A stretch of DNA of 54,598 nt from Rhodoferax sp. (lineage in GTDB: Bacteria > Pseudomonadota > Gammaproteobacteria > Burkholderiales > Burkholderiaceae_C): the NCBI GenBank assembly GCA_013791765.1, contig VMTC01000031.1, positions 1 to 54,598 of the forward strand, written 5' to 3'. Below are positions 28,319-37,483 of the stretch, in pieces; the first letter of the stretch is position 1, and each line of letters opens with the position of its first letter. Made by a program: the position numbers and the translations under genes. The notes beneath the pieces were generated by a model. The model worked only from the letters and a program-made list of their open reading frames with translations. It did not search any database and was not told the origin of the DNA.

Positions 28319-28352
28319 CGATTTAAGCGATTATGGTACTTTAATCGATATT
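28319..28352 (-). promoter_or_regulatory. Candidate operator upstream of the MerR-HTH/receiver gene
   Basis: CGATTTAAGCGA (28319-28330) is followed by TTATGGTACTTTAATCGATA, giving related AATCG/CGATT half-sites in an AT-rich stretch. The 12-base core also occurs, on the other strand, before cheW (23768-23779). It is a plausible autoregulatory site for the regulator whose start lies at 28290; unproven. Confidence 0.4.
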
Positions 28353-28440
28353 GTGGAGCTTGTCCTTGTTGCCACCAACGAAGGACAGACATTCGCTGGC
28401 TTGACGATCCGGGCTGTCAAAAGTAATGGATGCGCTGGTG

Positions 28441-29310
28441 TTAACCGGGCGCGAGTCGCCCGCCGCTGCAGCGCTCGATGCCGTTCAAATCGCGGCGCAA
28501 TTGCACTTCCTTGAAGCCCGCCGCCAATAGCAAGTCACGCACCTTGGCCGCCTGGTCGTAGCCGTGCTCCAGCAGCAGCCAGCCGCCAGGATTTAAATGG
28601 GCCGGGGCCTGACTGATGATCTGGCGGATGTCATCGAGGCCGTCGGCGCCACTGGTCAGGGCTTGCAGCGGCTCGTGGATCAGGGCGGCCAAATGCACGT
28701 CCTGCGCGGCAATATAGGGCGGGTTCGAGACGATCAAGTCAAAGCGGGCCAAGGGCTGCGCCAGGGCGGTCAACCAGCTGCCCTGATGCAAGCGCAGCGC
28801 CAGTCCGAGGCGCTGGGCGTTGGCCTGCGCCACGGCAAGCGCATCAAAGCTGAAGTCAAGCGCGCTCACGTCCAGCGCAGGCCGGGTCGCTTTGAGTGCC
28901 AGCGCGATGGCGCCGCTGCCGGTGCCCAGGTCAAGCGCGCGCAGGGCGCGGGTTGCCTCTGGCGTTTGTGCAACGGATGCGGCCTCCAGTACCGCCAGCG
29001 CCCAATCCACCAGCGTTTCGGTGTCGGGGCGCGGCACCAGCACACGCTGGTCCACCCGCAGCGCCAGGCCAAAAAACTCCTTGTAGCCGGTGATATAGGC
29101 CAGCGGCTCGCCGCAGGCGCGGCGTTGCACACCGGCCTGCAGCGCGGCTTGCGCCGCTGCCGGTAGTTGGTCCGTGTCGTGCGACAGCAACCACGCGCGC
29201 TCCCGCTCCGACTTGCCCAGTGCGTGCAGCAACAGCAGCTGCGCGTCAAGCCGCTCCAAGCCCCGAGCTTGGGCCTGGAACAGGGCTTGCGCGACGGTCA
29301 ATGCGTCCAT
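28441..29310 (-). CDS. prmC: Peptide chain release factor N5-glutamine methyltransferase
   Basis: 289 residues. It methylates the Gln of the GGQ motif in RF1 and RF2. The SAM-binding motif LDLGTGSGAIALALK (about 125-140) and the catalytic NPPYIAAQDV (about 197) are intact. The N-terminal domain has YKEFFGLALRVDQRVLVPRP, DTE, which contacts the release factor. It lies 87 bases after prfA on the same strand, with a repeat between them, so substrate and modifying enzyme are neighbours. Confidence 0.96.
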   Translation of the reverse strand: MDALTVAQALFQAQARGLERLDAQLLLLHALGKSERERAWLLSHDTDQLPAAAQAALQAGVQRRACGEPLAYITGYKEFFGLALRVDQRVLVPRPDTETLVDWALAVLEAASVAQTPEATRALRALDLGTGSGAIALALKATRPALDVSALDFSFDALAVAQANAQRLGLALRLHQGSWLTALAQPLARFDLIVSNPPYIAAQDVHLAALIHEPLQALTSGADGLDDIRQIISQAPAHLNPGGWLLLEHGYDQAAKVRDLLLAAGFKEVQLRRDLNGIERCSGGRLAPG

Positions 29311-29326
29311 CGGGTGTCTATGTTTG

Positions 29327-29390
29327 TCAAAAATAAGAGCGTTATAGCCATATTACACGTGGGCTAGAGGCAAATTTCATCTAAAACAAT
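29327..29390 (+). repeat. Comamonadaceae AT-rich repeat, copy e
   Basis: Between prmC and prfA: GTCAAAAATAAGAGCGTTAT, AGCCATATTACACGTGGGCT, AGAGGCAAATTTCATCTAAA. The ACGTGGGCTAGAGGC core and CATCTAAAA tail are intact. Its orientation is opposite to the flanking genes. Confidence 0.75.
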
Positions 29391-29397
29391 GGCCAAA

Positions 29398-30498
29398 TCA
29401 GGCGCCGGCGCCCACTTCCAGCGCCGCCAGTTGCTGCGCGGCCTCATAGGCCTGCAGCGCCTGCACCACGTCGTCGAGCTCGCCTTCCATGATGTAGAGC
29501 AGCTTGTAGAGCGTCAGGTTGATGCGGTGGTCGCTCAAGCGCCCCTGCGGGAAGTTGTAGGTGCGAATGCGGTCGCTGCGGTCGCCGCTGCCAATCAGTC
29601 CCTTGCGCTCGGCGGCGTCCTTGGCCGCGCGTTCGCTGCGGTCTTTTTCATGGATGCGAGCGGTCAGTACCTTGAGCGCTTGCGCCTTGTTGCTGTGCTG
29701 GCTGCGCCCGTCCTGGCACTCGGCCACGATGCCCGTCGGCAGGTGCGTGATGCGCACGGCCGAGTCGGTCTTGTTGATGTGCTGGCCGCCGGCACCGCTG
29801 GCGCGGTAGGTGTCGATGCGCAGGTCGGCCGGGTTGATCTGGATTAGCACCGCTTCATCGGGTTCGGCCAGCACCGCCACGGTGCAGGCGCTGGTGTGGA
29901 TGCGGCCCTGCGTCTCGGTGACGGGCACGCGCTGCACGCGGTGGCCGCCAGACTCGAACTTGAGCGCGCCATACACGTTGTCGCCCTCGATCTTGAGCAC
30001 CACCTCCTTGTAGCCGCCCAGTTCGCTGAGCGATTCGCTGATGATATGGGGCTTCCAGCCACGGCGCTCGCAGTAGCGCGTGTACATGCGCAGCAGGTCG
30101 GCGGCAAACAGCGCCGATTCGTCACCGCCGGTGCCGGCGCGGATTTCGACAAAGGCGTTGCGCGCGTCGTCCGGGTCCTTGGGCAACAGCATGCGCTGCA
30201 GCTCGCCTTCGAGTTTTTGCAGCTCGGCGCTGGCGCTGTCGATCTCTTCCTGCGCCATCGCCGCCATCTCGGGATCGTTGGCGGAACCACTGAGCAGCTC
30301 CTGGGCGCCGCTCAGGTCGGCTTCACATTGCTGGTATCGGGCCCAGCGCCCTGCCACGGCCAAGACTTCGGTGTGCTCGCGTGACAGCAGCAGAAACTGC
30401 TTCATGTCCTTCATGATGTCTTCGCGTGAGAGCAGGAATTCAAGCTCACCGAGGCGGTCGGTGTAGCGGGCGAGTTGTTGGCGTAGAAATTGTTTCAT
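29398..30498 (-). CDS. prfA: Peptide chain release factor 1
   Basis: 366 residues. It recognises UAA and UAG stop codons. The tripeptide anticodon is PVT in [16 protein letters not shown], and the GGQ motif in [15 protein letters not shown] is the peptidyl-tRNA hydrolysis loop that PrmC methylates. An N-terminal coiled region covers about residues 1-100. It lies between hemA and prmC in the usual order. Because RF1 reads UAG and UAA, it would terminate at the internal stops seen in the fic and 19126-19647 frames. Confidence 0.98.
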   Translation of the reverse strand: MKQFLRQQLARYTDRLGELEFLLSREDIMKDMKQFLLLSREHTEVLAVAGRWARYQQCEADLSGAQELLSGSANDPEMAAMAQEEIDSASAELQKLEGELQRMLLPKDPDDARNAFVEIRAGTGGDESALFAADLLRMYTRYCERRGWKPHIISESLSELGGYKEVVLKIEGDNVYGALKFESGGHRVQRVPVTETQGRIHTSACTVAVLAEPDEAVLIQINPADLRIDTYRASGAGGQHINKTDSAVRITHLPTGIVAECQDGRSQHSNKAQALKVLTARIHEKDRSERAAKDAAERKGLIGSGDRSDRIRTYNFPQGRLSDHRINLTLYKLLYIMEGELDDVVQALQAYEAAQQLAALEVGAGA

Positions 30499-30615
30499 GG
30501 GGGCAATGGAGTGGTTCTTCGGCGGGCAACTTCGCCCGGCTGTGTTCGAACGGTGTGGAGAGCGTCGCGGCGAAGCGGCGACAGCACGCCGGGCGCAAGC
30601 CCTGGAGCAGCGCCG

Positions 30616-31875
30616 CTAACGCTCTTTGCGCAAGAAAAAGTGCTGGATCGCAGCGCTGGCGCGCTCGCGTGCTTGCGTGTCGCTGGCGCGCAGTTCGGCC
30701 ATGGCGCCGTGCAGCATCTTTTGCGTCAAGCCCTTGGAGAGCGCCTCCAGCACCGCGTCGACGTCTTCGCCCTTGGCCAGCAGCTTGCGCGCACGCGCTA
30801 ATTCTGCCGTGCGCCAGTCATCGGCCTGGGCGTTGAGTTGCTGAATCAAAGGCACCGAGCCACGCTGATCGACCCAGTGCATGAAGCTCAGCACGCCGGC
30901 GTCGACAATTGCCTCGGCCTGCGCCACCGCGGCTTGGCGGCTGGCCTGCGCCGTCTGCACCACGCCGGCCAGGTCGTCCACGGTGTAGAGGTAGACGTCT
31001 TCGAGCGCCTTGACTTCGATCTCGATGTCGCGCGGCACCGCCAGGTCCACCATGAACATCGGGCGGCGTTTGCGTTTTTTCAACGCCCGCTCCACCGCGC
31101 CCAGGCCAATGATCGGCAGCGTGCTGGCGGTGCAGCTCACCACCGCGTCAAATTCATAGAGCCGGTCCGGCAGGTCTGCCAGGCGCATCACCTCCGCGCC
31201 AAATCGGTTGGCCAGCTTTTCGCCGTTTTCCAGCGAGCGGTTGGCAATGGCGATGGACTTGGGGCTCTTGGCAGCAAAGTGGGTGGCGCACAGCTCGATC
31301 ATTTCGCCCGCGCCCACAAACAGAACCTTCACCTGGCCCAGGTCTTCAAACAACTGCCCGGCCAGGCGCACGGCAGCGGCGGCCATGCTGATGGAGTGCG
31401 CGCCGATTTCGGTCGAGCTGCGCACCTCCTTGGCCACGGCAAAGGAGCGCTGGAACAGCTGGCTCAGCGTGTTGCCCATCGCCCCGGCGGCCTCGGCGGC
31501 ACGCACCGCGTTCTTGATCTGACCCAGAATCTGCGTTTCACCGAGCACCATCGAGTCCAGGCCGCTGGCGACGCGAAAGGCGTGGCGTGCCGCCAGATCG
31601 TCTTGCAGCGTGTAGGAGTGAGAGCGTAAGAGGGTGGACGAGACGCCACCGGTCTGGGCCAGCCAGTCCAGCGTGTGATCCAGCTCGGGTTTTTCACCGG
31701 CGCAGTAGATCTCGGTGCGGTTGCAGGTGGAGATCAGCGCGGCCTCGGGCTGGCGCGACATGGACGAGCGCAAAGCCCGCAAATTGGGCTCAATCTGATC
31801 AAGGGCGAACGCAAACCGACCGCGCAGATCGAGCGGTGCGGTGGTGTGATTGATGCCCAAAGTCCAGACTGCCAT
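30616..31875 (-). CDS. hemA: Glutamyl-tRNA reductase
   Basis: 419 residues. It reduces glutamyl-tRNA(Glu) to glutamate-1-semialdehyde, the first step of the C5 route to tetrapyrroles. [20 protein letters not shown] is the family start, the catalytic Cys lies in [14 protein letters not shown] (about residue 50), and [14 protein letters not shown] begins the NADPH-binding domain (about 190). A dimerisation helix follows. It opens the conserved hemA-prfA-prmC cluster. The 117-base gap to prfA shows only a GC-rich stretch with imperfect hairpins. Confidence 0.97.
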   Translation of the reverse strand: MAVWTLGINHTTAPLDLRGRFAFALDQIEPNLRALRSSMSRQPEAALISTCNRTEIYCAGEKPELDHTLDWLAQTGGVSSTLLRSHSYTLQDDLAARHAFRVASGLDSMVLGETQILGQIKNAVRAAEAAGAMGNTLSQLFQRSFAVAKEVRSSTEIGAHSISMAAAAVRLAGQLFEDLGQVKVLFVGAGEMIELCATHFAAKSPKSIAIANRSLENGEKLANRFGAEVMRLADLPDRLYEFDAVVSCTASTLPIIGLGAVERALKKRKRRPMFMVDLAVPRDIEIEVKALEDVYLYTVDDLAGVVQTAQASRQAAVAQAEAIVDAGVLSFMHWVDQRGSVPLIQQLNAQADDWRTAELARARKLLAKGEDVDAVLEALSKGLTQKMLHGAMAELRASDTQARERASAAIQHFFLRKER

Positions 31876-31946
31876 CGGTGAATTATAAAATCATCGCGCG
31901 CCGCCAAATGCCCCCACACCTTTCATGGCCCTGGACCCCCTTATTG

Positions 31947-32225
31947 ATGGACCCGCTTGCTGTTCTGAATCATCTGTTCAATTTCGTCGCGCCGGCCCTG
32001 TGGCTGGCGCTGCTGCTGCCGATTCTGGCGCGGTTATTTATGAGGAAACGACCTCTATCCCTCTCCCTGTATGCGCAGGCAGCTATCAATTTTTTCGCTT
32101 GTGCGGGGGTATTGGTAGTCGGTCTGTGGGTATTTGGCGATGACGGCAAGATGCTCACCTACCTCGCCATGGCGCTGGTTGGCGCCAGCAGCCAGTGGCT
32201 GATGCGCCGCGCCTGGCGCCATTGA
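31947..32225 (+). CDS. Small unrecognised membrane protein
   Basis: 92 residues from ATG 31947 (MDPLAVLNHLFNFVAPALWL); the longer frame from 31878 adds polar residues unlike a membrane protein start. Three hydrophobic segments are visible: about 7-27, 43-62 (INFFACAGVLVVGLWVFG) and 70-86 (LTYLAMALVGASSQWLM). It diverges from hemA with a 71-base gap and converges with the glycerophosphodiesterase gene. I recall similar short proteins in Comamonadaceae but no function. Part of the coding sequence (32051-32096) resembles the AT-rich repeat in reverse orientation. Confidence 0.7.
   Translation: MDPLAVLNHLFNFVAPALWLALLLPILARLFMRKRPLSLSLYAQAAINFFACAGVLVVGLWVFGDDGKMLTYLAMALVGASSQWLMRRAWRH
32051..32096 (-). 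repeat. Comamonadaceae AT-rich repeat, copy h, inside a coding region (diverged)
   Basis: Read on the minus strand: GAAAAAATTGATAGCTGCCT, GCGCATACAGGGAGAGGGAT, AGAGGT. This follows copy g (AAATTGATAGCTGCTTACGC, then GTGGGCTGCAG) closely in its first half, with GGGATAGAGG in place of GGGCTAGAGG. It encodes part of the small membrane protein, so either the repeat landed in a gene in frame or the likeness is partly chance. Confidence 0.45.
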
Positions 32226-33014
32226 TCAGTTAGCGGGCGGCTGGCGCGCCGGGGCAAAGCAGTCGATGCGGTCGGTGATCAGGCCGTCGAGCCCCAGGTC
32301 GATCAGGCGCTGCGCCTGGGTCGGCTCGTTCACGGTGTAACTCAGCAGTCGAAACCCGGCGCTGCGCGCCTGGCTGCTTGATGCGGCGTCCCAGAGCAGC
32401 TGCTCGCAGACGATGGCAACGCAGTCCAGCGACCGGGCCGTCTCCAGCCAGCCGCTCCACAACGAATCGAGCAAGAGCGCGCGCGGCAGTTGCGGCTGGG
32501 CGCCCTGGGCGGCTTGCAGCGACTGCACATCAAAGGAGCTCAGTAGCGGTGGCACGGCTGCATCAGCCCAGAGCCGGGCCGCATGCTCGGCCACCACCGC
32601 ACCGGTCTGGCGCTCCAGGCCGGGTGTCGGCTTGATTTCCAGGTTCAGACAATAGGCGTTCGCCAGGCAAAAGTGCGCGATGGCGCCCAAGCTGGCGAGC
32701 GGCTCGCCGGCGAAAGCGCGCGAATGCCAGCTGCCGGCGTCCAACTGCGACAACGTGGCCCAGGGGTGGTCACCGCCCACGGCACTGAGCCCGGCACCCA
32801 ACTGCTCATGGGCGTTGCTGGTGCGCACCAGGGTATCGTCGTGCAGCAGGAAGGGCACGCCGTCCAGGCTCAGCTTGACGTCGCACTCGAACATGCGGTA
32901 GCCGTGGCTGGCGCCAACCCGAAACGCCGCCAGCGTGTTCTCGGGCGCCAGTTGGCCCGCGCCGCGGTGCGCGATCCAGCGCGGGTAGGGCCAGGGCTTG
33001 ACAGGATGGGGCAT
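32226..33014 (-). CDS. ugpQ: Glycerophosphodiester phosphodiesterase
   Basis: 262 residues. It hydrolyses glycerophosphodiesters to glycerol-3-phosphate and an alcohol. The GDPD catalytic motifs are IAHRGAGQLAPENTLAAF (about 14-31), FECDVKLSLDGVPFLLHDDT (about 43-62) and LNLEIKPT (about 123-130). The TIM-barrel end is LSYTVNEPTQAQRLIDLGLD, GLITDRID. No signal peptide is seen, so it is cytoplasmic, like UgpQ. No ugp transporter genes are adjacent. The stop abuts the end of the small membrane protein on the other strand. Confidence 0.92.
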   Translation of the reverse strand: MPHPVKPWPYPRWIAHRGAGQLAPENTLAAFRVGASHGYRMFECDVKLSLDGVPFLLHDDTLVRTSNAHEQLGAGLSAVGGDHPWATLSQLDAGSWHSRAFAGEPLASLGAIAHFCLANAYCLNLEIKPTPGLERQTGAVVAEHAARLWADAAVPPLLSSFDVQSLQAAQGAQPQLPRALLLDSLWSGWLETARSLDCVAIVCEQLLWDAASSSQARSAGFRLLSYTVNEPTQAQRLIDLGLDGLITDRIDCFAPARQPPAN

Positions 33015-33052
33015 GGTTTTGCGCTCAGTGGGTGGTGCCGCCCTGAATCATA

Positions 33053-33061
33053 GAGGTGTCC
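33053..33061 (+). repeat. Target-site duplication, left copy (GAGGTGTCC)
   Basis: The 9 bases GAGGTGTCC immediately precede the left end of the element at 33062 and occur again directly after its right end (33440-33448). This is the expected footprint of a transposition event. Confidence 0.75.
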
Positions 33062-33439
33062 GGGTGCGATTCAAAGTGAGTGTGGCACCCTGAAGATATC
33101 AAGCCTCACGTCAAGCCCGGCACTGCGTGTTGAACCCGGCCCGTCGAAGTCAGAATTTCTGCAGCAAACGGCCACATCAATTCGCGTCACACCCAACGCA
33201 GGTAATTTTTGAGTTCCCCTGATGCGTACCCAATCACTCGCAGAATCAGTCGGGTGATACGCTTTGCGGAGGTAAAGGAGGAGAACGCGAAGCGGGCGGG
33301 GGACACGTAGCAAAGCGTATCGCCCGGCTGATTCACCCACCACCGTGCTATCAGCCCCGATCCACGATCCAATAGACGCACCTGAGTGCTTCGGAAAAGA
33401 ATCATTGATCTAAAGCCCACCCCACTTTGAATCGCACCC
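33062..33439. mobile_element. Non-autonomous transposon (MITE-like), 378 bp
   Basis: The ends are perfect 17-bp inverted repeats, GGGTGCGATTCAAAGTG (33062-33078) and its complement (33423-33439), flanked by 9-bp direct repeats GAGGTGTCC. If the boundary is moved out by one base, the inverted repeats are 18 bp with a 7-bp duplication, so the exact ends are ambiguous. Frames of 88-90 codons cross it on the minus strand but run past an end or show no transposase motifs. An internal 24-bp hairpin lies at 33244-33333. It is too small to encode its own transposase and was presumably moved by an intact relative elsewhere. The parental IS family is not clear to me. Confidence 0.8.
33244..33333. repeat. 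24-bp inverted repeat inside the MITE-like element
   Basis: AATCAGTCGGGTGATACGCT, TTGC (33244-33267) pairs along its whole length with 33310-33333. The only two non-identical positions would be G-U pairs in RNA. The 42-base loop is GC-rich and contains GGAGGTAAAGGAGGAG. It could form a cruciform or, if transcribed, a very stable RNA hairpin. Confidence 0.75.
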
Positions 33440-33448
33440 GAGGTGTCC
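33440..33448 (+). repeat. Target-site duplication, right copy (GAGGTGTCC)
   Basis: An exact repeat of 33053-33061, directly after the right inverted repeat. Removing the element and one copy would restore a continuous ancestral intergenic sequence between the phosphodiesterase gene and the oxidoreductase gene. Confidence 0.75.
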
Positions 33449-33556
33449 ACCACGGCGGTAGGTGCATGTGCGCTGCGGTAACATCGCCTGCCCAGCCCGG
33501 GCGCGCCTGTCTTTTGTGCAGGGTTGCCGCAAGAGGGCTGTAATCACAAGAAACCG

Positions 33557-36500
33557 ATGAACGCACCCCTCAAGCTCACGTCTTTGCTGCCCGCAGGCCT
33601 TAGCGCGCCGCACAGCCAGGAACGCATTCGCGAAATCCCTTACAACTACACCTCGTTTTCTGACCGTGAAATCGTCATTCGCCTGCTTGGGGCTTCGGCC
33701 TGGGACTGGTTGAACCGCCTGCGCGACGAGCGTCGAACCGGTCGCTCGGCGCGCATGTTGTATGAGGTCTTGGGCGACATCTGGGTGGTGCAGCGCAACC
33801 CCTATTTGCAGGACGACCTGCTGGACAACCCGAAACGCCGGCTGCTGCTGGTGGGCGCCCTGCACCATCGCCTGGACGAAGTGCAAAAACGCCGCACGCC
33901 TGATGTTGATCCCGAGCGCGATGCCCTGGTGGGCGAGCTGCTCAAGGCAGCTGCTGGGGCGGTGCAGGCCTTTGACGCCTCTTTTGTCGAAGTTGCCGCC
34001 TTGCGGCGAAAGTCCCAGCGCGTGCTGATCAGACTCACCGCCAAAGACAACATCAAGTTTGATGGCCTGTCGCGTGTGAGCCATGTCACCGACGCCACCG
34101 ACTGGCGCGTCGAGTACCCCTTTGTGGTGCTGACGCCCGATACCGAGGCCGAGATGGCGGGCCTGGTCAAAGGCTGTATCGAACTGGGCCTGACGATCGT
34201 GCCGCGCGGCGGTGGCACCGGCTACACCGGCGGCGCGATTCCTCTGACCTGGAAAAGCGCGGTGATCAACACCGAAAAGTTAGAGGCCATGACCGAGGTC
34301 GAGATGGTGCAGCTGCCCGGCCTGGAGCAGCCCGTGGCCACGGTGTGGACCGAAGCTGGGGTCGTGACGCAGCGCGTGTCGCAGGCAGCCGAGCGGGGCG
34401 GCTACGTGTTTGCGGTCGATCCGACCTCGGCCGAAGCCTCGTGCATTGGCGGCAACATCGCTATGAACGCGGGTGGCAAGAAGGCCGTGTTGTGGGGCAC
34501 CTCGCTGGACAATCTGGCGAGCTGGCGCATGGTGACGCCGCAGGCCGAGTGGCTGGAAGTCACCCGCATTGGCCACAACCTGGGCAAGATTCACGACGCG
34601 GCGCTGGCCAGCTTTGAGCTGAAGTATTTCAAGGCGGACGGCAAGACTTTGATTCGCACCGAGCGGCTCGACATTCCCGGCAAGAGCTTCCGCAAGGAAG
34701 GCCTGGGCAAGGACGTGACCGACAAGTTCCTGAGCGGCCTGCCCGGCATTCAAAAAGAAGGCTGCGATGGCCTGATCACCAGTGCGCGCTGGGTGGTGCA
34801 CCGCATGCCGACGCACACCCGCACCGTGTGCCTGGAGTTCTTTGGCAATGCCAAGGACGCCGTGCCCAGCATTGTCGAAATCAAGGACTTCATGTTTGCT
34901 GAGGCGGCGCGCTCGGGCGTGCTGCTGGCCGGGCTGGAGCATCTCGATGACCGCTACCTGAAAGCAGTGGGCTACGCAACCAAGAGCAAACGTGGCGCTG
35001 CCTTGAGCAGTGGCGGCGTGCCCAAGATGGTGCTGTTTGGCGACATTGCCGGTGACGACGCCGATGCGGTGGCGCGCGCCACCAGCGAGGTGGTGCGCAT
35101 CGCCAACTCACGCCACGGCGAGGGCTTTATTGCCATCAGCCCGGAGGCGCGCAAGAAGTTCTGGTTGGACCGCAAGCGCACCGCGGCGATTTCCCGTCAC
35201 ACCAACGCTTTCAAGATCAACGAAGACGTCGTCATTCCGCTGCCGCGCATGGCCGAGTACACCGACGGCATTGAGCGCATCAACATCGAGCTCAGCCTTA
35301 CCAATAAGCTGGCGCTGTGTGACGCGCTGCAGGCATTTTTTGCCCAGGGGAATCTGCCCCTGGGCAAGCAGGACGATGCGAATGGCGTCGCCTCAGCCGA
35401 GCTGCTCGAAGACCGCGTGGCGCAAGCGTTGGGCCTGTTGGCCGAGGTGCGTCTGCTCTGGTCCGGTTGGCTGCAGGACGTGGACGCCTTGTTCCCGCAG
35501 TTGCAGGAGCACAGCCTGCGCGCGAGCTGGAAGACGCAGTTGCGGGTGCCGTTGCAACAAATCTTTTCTGGGGCCGCGTTCGAGCCGATTCTGCGCGAGT
35601 GCAACGCCATTCACCAGCGCGTGCTCAAAGGCCGGGTCTGGGTGGCGCTGCACATGCACGCCGGTGACGGCAATGTGCACACCAACATTCCCGTTAACAG
35701 CGACGACTACGAGATGCTGCAAGCGGCGCATGCGGCTGTTAAGCGCATCATGGCGCTGGCGCGCTCGCTCGACGGCGTGATCTCGGGCGAGCACGGCATC
35801 GGCATCACAAAATTAGAGTTCCTGAGCGACGCGGAGCTGCAACCGTTCACCGACTACAAGGCCAGGGTCGACCCCGAAGGGCGCTTCAACAAGGGCAAAT
35901 TGCTTCGAAATAGAGAGCTGCATAACCAAGAAGGACGTGGGCTAGAGCCTGATTTGATGCATTCTGACCTGCGCAACGCCTACACCCCCAGCTTTGGCCT
36001 GATGGGGCACGAGTCGCTGATCATGCAGCAAAGCGACATTGGCGCCATTGCCGACAGCGTCAAGGACTGCCTGCGCTGCGGCAAATGCAAGCCGGTGTGC
36101 GCCACCCACGTGCCGCGCGCCAATTTGCTCTACAGCCCGCGCAACAAGATTCTGGCGACCTCGCTGCTGGTGGAGGCGTTCCTGTACGAGGAGCAGACGC
36201 GCCGTGGCATCTCGATTCGCCACTGGCAGGAGTTTGAAGACGTGGCCGACCACTGCACCGTGTGCCACAAATGCCTGTCGCCGTGCCCGGTCAACATCGA
36301 CTTTGGCGACGTCACCATGAACATGCGCAACCTGCTGCGCAAGATGGGCAAAAAGAGCTTCCGGCCAGCGGGCGCCGCCGCCATGTTCATGCTCAACGCC
36401 ACCAACCCGCAGACGATCAAGTTGGCGCGCGCGGTCATGACGAACGTGGCCATCAAGGCGCAGCGGCTGACCACCGATCTGCTGCGCACGCTGTCGCGAG

Positions 36501-37480
36501 CGCAGACCAAGGCGCCACCGGCCACGCTGGGCCCGGCACCACTGCGCGAGCAGATCATTCACTTTGTCAACAAGAAGTTGCCCGGTGGGCTGCCCAAGAA
36601 GACGGCGCGCGCCTTGCTCGACATCGAAGACAAGGACTACGTGCCGATCATCCGCAACCCGCAGACCACCACGGCCGAGACCGAGGCGGTGTTTTACTTC
36701 CCCGGTTGCGGCTCCGAGCGCCTGTTCAGCCAGGTTGGGCTCGCCACGCAAGCGATGCTGTGGCATGCCGGCGTGCAGACCGTGCTGCCGCCGGGCTACC
36801 TGTGCTGCGGCTACCCGCAGCGCGGTGCGGGCCAGTTCGACAAGGCCGAGAAGATGATCACCGACAACCGGGTGCTGTTTCACCGCGTTGCCAACACCCT
36901 GAACTACCTCGACATCAAGACCGTGGTGGTGAGCTGCGGCACCTGTTTTGACCAGTTGCAGGGCTACGAGTTCGACAAGATATTCCCCGGCAGCCGCATC
37001 ATCGACATCCATGAATACCTGCTGGAAAAGGGCATCACGCTGGCCAATGCGGGCGCCTTCCTGTTCCATGACCCCTGCCACAGCCCGATGAAGCTGCAGG
37101 AGCCGATCAAGACCGTGAAAGCCTTGCTGGGCAACAACGTGATCCAGTCGGAGCGCTGCTGCGGCGAGTCGGGCACGTTGGCACTGAATCGCCCGGATGT
37201 GTCGACGCAGGTGCGCTTTCGCAAGGAAGAAGAAATTCTCAAAGGCGAGGCCCAGTTGCGTGCCCAAGGTTTGTTGGGCGCCAAGGAAAACGTGAAGATA
37301 CTGACCTCATGCCCGGCCTGCCTGCAGGGCCTGAGCCGTTTTGGCGAGGACCTGAACAACGGTTTGCTGGAGGCCGACTACATCGTGGTCGAGATGGCGA
37401 ACCAGATTCTGGGTAAAGAGTGGATGCCGCAGTACGTCAAAAAGGCCAATGACGGCGGCATTGAACGCGTGCTGGTCTGA
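33557..37480 (+). CDS. FAD/Fe-S oxidoreductase with DUF3683, FAD-binding, 4Fe-4S and CCG domains
   Basis: 1307 residues from ATG 33557 ([14 protein letters not shown]). DUF3683 occupies about 20-190. A GlcD/D-lactate dehydrogenase-type FAD domain starts [20 protein letters not shown], with [14 protein letters not shown] near 216-229. The FAD-linked C-terminal domain includes [17 protein letters not shown] (about 697) and [13 protein letters not shown]. Two 4Fe-4S motifs, [11 protein letters not shown] near 838 and [12 protein letters not shown] near 900, are followed by two CCG modules (FPGCGSERL near 1050; HDPCHSPMK near 1173, [10 protein letters not shown] near 1198). It probably oxidises a 2-hydroxyacid such as lactate or glycolate and passes electrons onward; the substrate is not known. 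A repeat copy is read in frame at about residues 784-802. Confidence 0.88.
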   Translation: MNAPLKLTSLLPAGLSAPHSQERIREIPYNYTSFSDREIVIRLLGASAWDWLNRLRDERRTGRSARMLYEVLGDIWVVQRNPYLQDDLLDNPKRRLLLVGALHHRLDEVQKRRTPDVDPERDALVGELLKAAAGAVQAFDASFVEVAALRRKSQRVLIRLTAKDNIKFDGLSRVSHVTDATDWRVEYPFVVLTPDTEAEMAGLVKGCIELGLTIVPRGGGTGYTGGAIPLTWKSAVINTEKLEAMTEVEMVQLPGLEQPVATVWTEAGVVTQRVSQAAERGGYVFAVDPTSAEASCIGGNIAMNAGGKKAVLWGTSLDNLASWRMVTPQAEWLEVTRIGHNLGKIHDAALASFELKYFKADGKTLIRTERLDIPGKSFRKEGLGKDVTDKFLSGLPGIQKEGCDGLITSARWVVHRMPTHTRTVCLEFFGNAKDAVPSIVEIKDFMFAEAARSGVLLAGLEHLDDRYLKAVGYATKSKRGAALSSGGVPKMVLFGDIAGDDADAVARATSEVVRIANSRHGEGFIAISPEARKKFWLDRKRTAAISRHTNAFKINEDVVIPLPRMAEYTDGIERINIELSLTNKLALCDALQAFFAQGNLPLGKQDDANGVASAELLEDRVAQALGLLAEVRLLWSGWLQDVDALFPQLQEHSLRASWKTQLRVPLQQIFSGAAFEPILRECNAIHQRVLKGRVWVALHMHAGDGNVHTNIPVNSDDYEMLQAAHAAVKRIMALARSLDGVISGEHGIGITKLEFLSDAELQPFTDYKARVDPEGRFNKGKLLRNRELHNQEGRGLEPDLMHSDLRNAYTPSFGLMGHESLIMQQSDIGAIADSVKDCLRCGKCKPVCATHVPRANLLYSPRNKILATSLLVEAFLYEEQTRRGISIRHWQEFEDVADHCTVCHKCLSPCPVNIDFGDVTMNMRNLLRKMGKKSFRPAGAAAMFMLNATNPQTIKLARAVMTNVAIKAQRLTTDLLRTLSRAQTKAPPATLGPAPLREQIIHFVNKKLPGGLPKKTARALLDIEDKDYVPIIRNPQTTTAETEAVFYFPGCGSERLFSQVGLATQAMLWHAGVQTVLPPGYLCCGYPQRGAGQFDKAEKMITDNRVLFHRVANTLNYLDIKTVVVSCGTCFDQLQGYEFDKIFPGSRIIDIHEYLLEKGITLANAGAFLFHDPCHSPMKLQEPIKTVKALLGNNVIQSERCCGESGTLALNRPDVSTQVRFRKEEEILKGEAQLRAQGLLGAKENVKILTSCPACLQGLSRFGEDLNNGLLEADYIVVEMANQILGKEWMPQYVKKANDGGIERVLV
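35905..35962 (+). repeat. Comamonadaceae AT-rich repeat, copy f, inside an open reading frame
   Basis: CGAAATAGAGAGCTGCATAA, CCAAGAAGGACGTGGGCTAG, AGCCTGATTTGATGCA carries the AATAG.AGCTGC box and an exact ACGTGGGCTAGAGCC core. It encodes [19 protein letters not shown] between the FAD-linked domain and the first Fe-S cluster. The frame is kept and no stop is introduced, so it probably forms a tolerated interdomain loop. Confidence 0.75.
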
Positions 37481-37483
37481 CCC

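Noticed and set aside
33062-33439. Assigning the mobile element to the IS21 family
   Set aside because: The inner end sequence is suggestive, but with TG/CA boundaries the flanks no longer match as a target duplication, so I leave the family open.
33187-33453. 88-codon minus-strand frame as a transposase gene
   Set aside because: It crosses the end of the element and shows no DDE or other transposase motif.
35942-37267. 441-codon minus-strand frame opposite the Fe-S part of the oxidoreductase
   Set aside because: Antisense shadow; the sense strand encodes two 4Fe-4S motifs and CCG modules.
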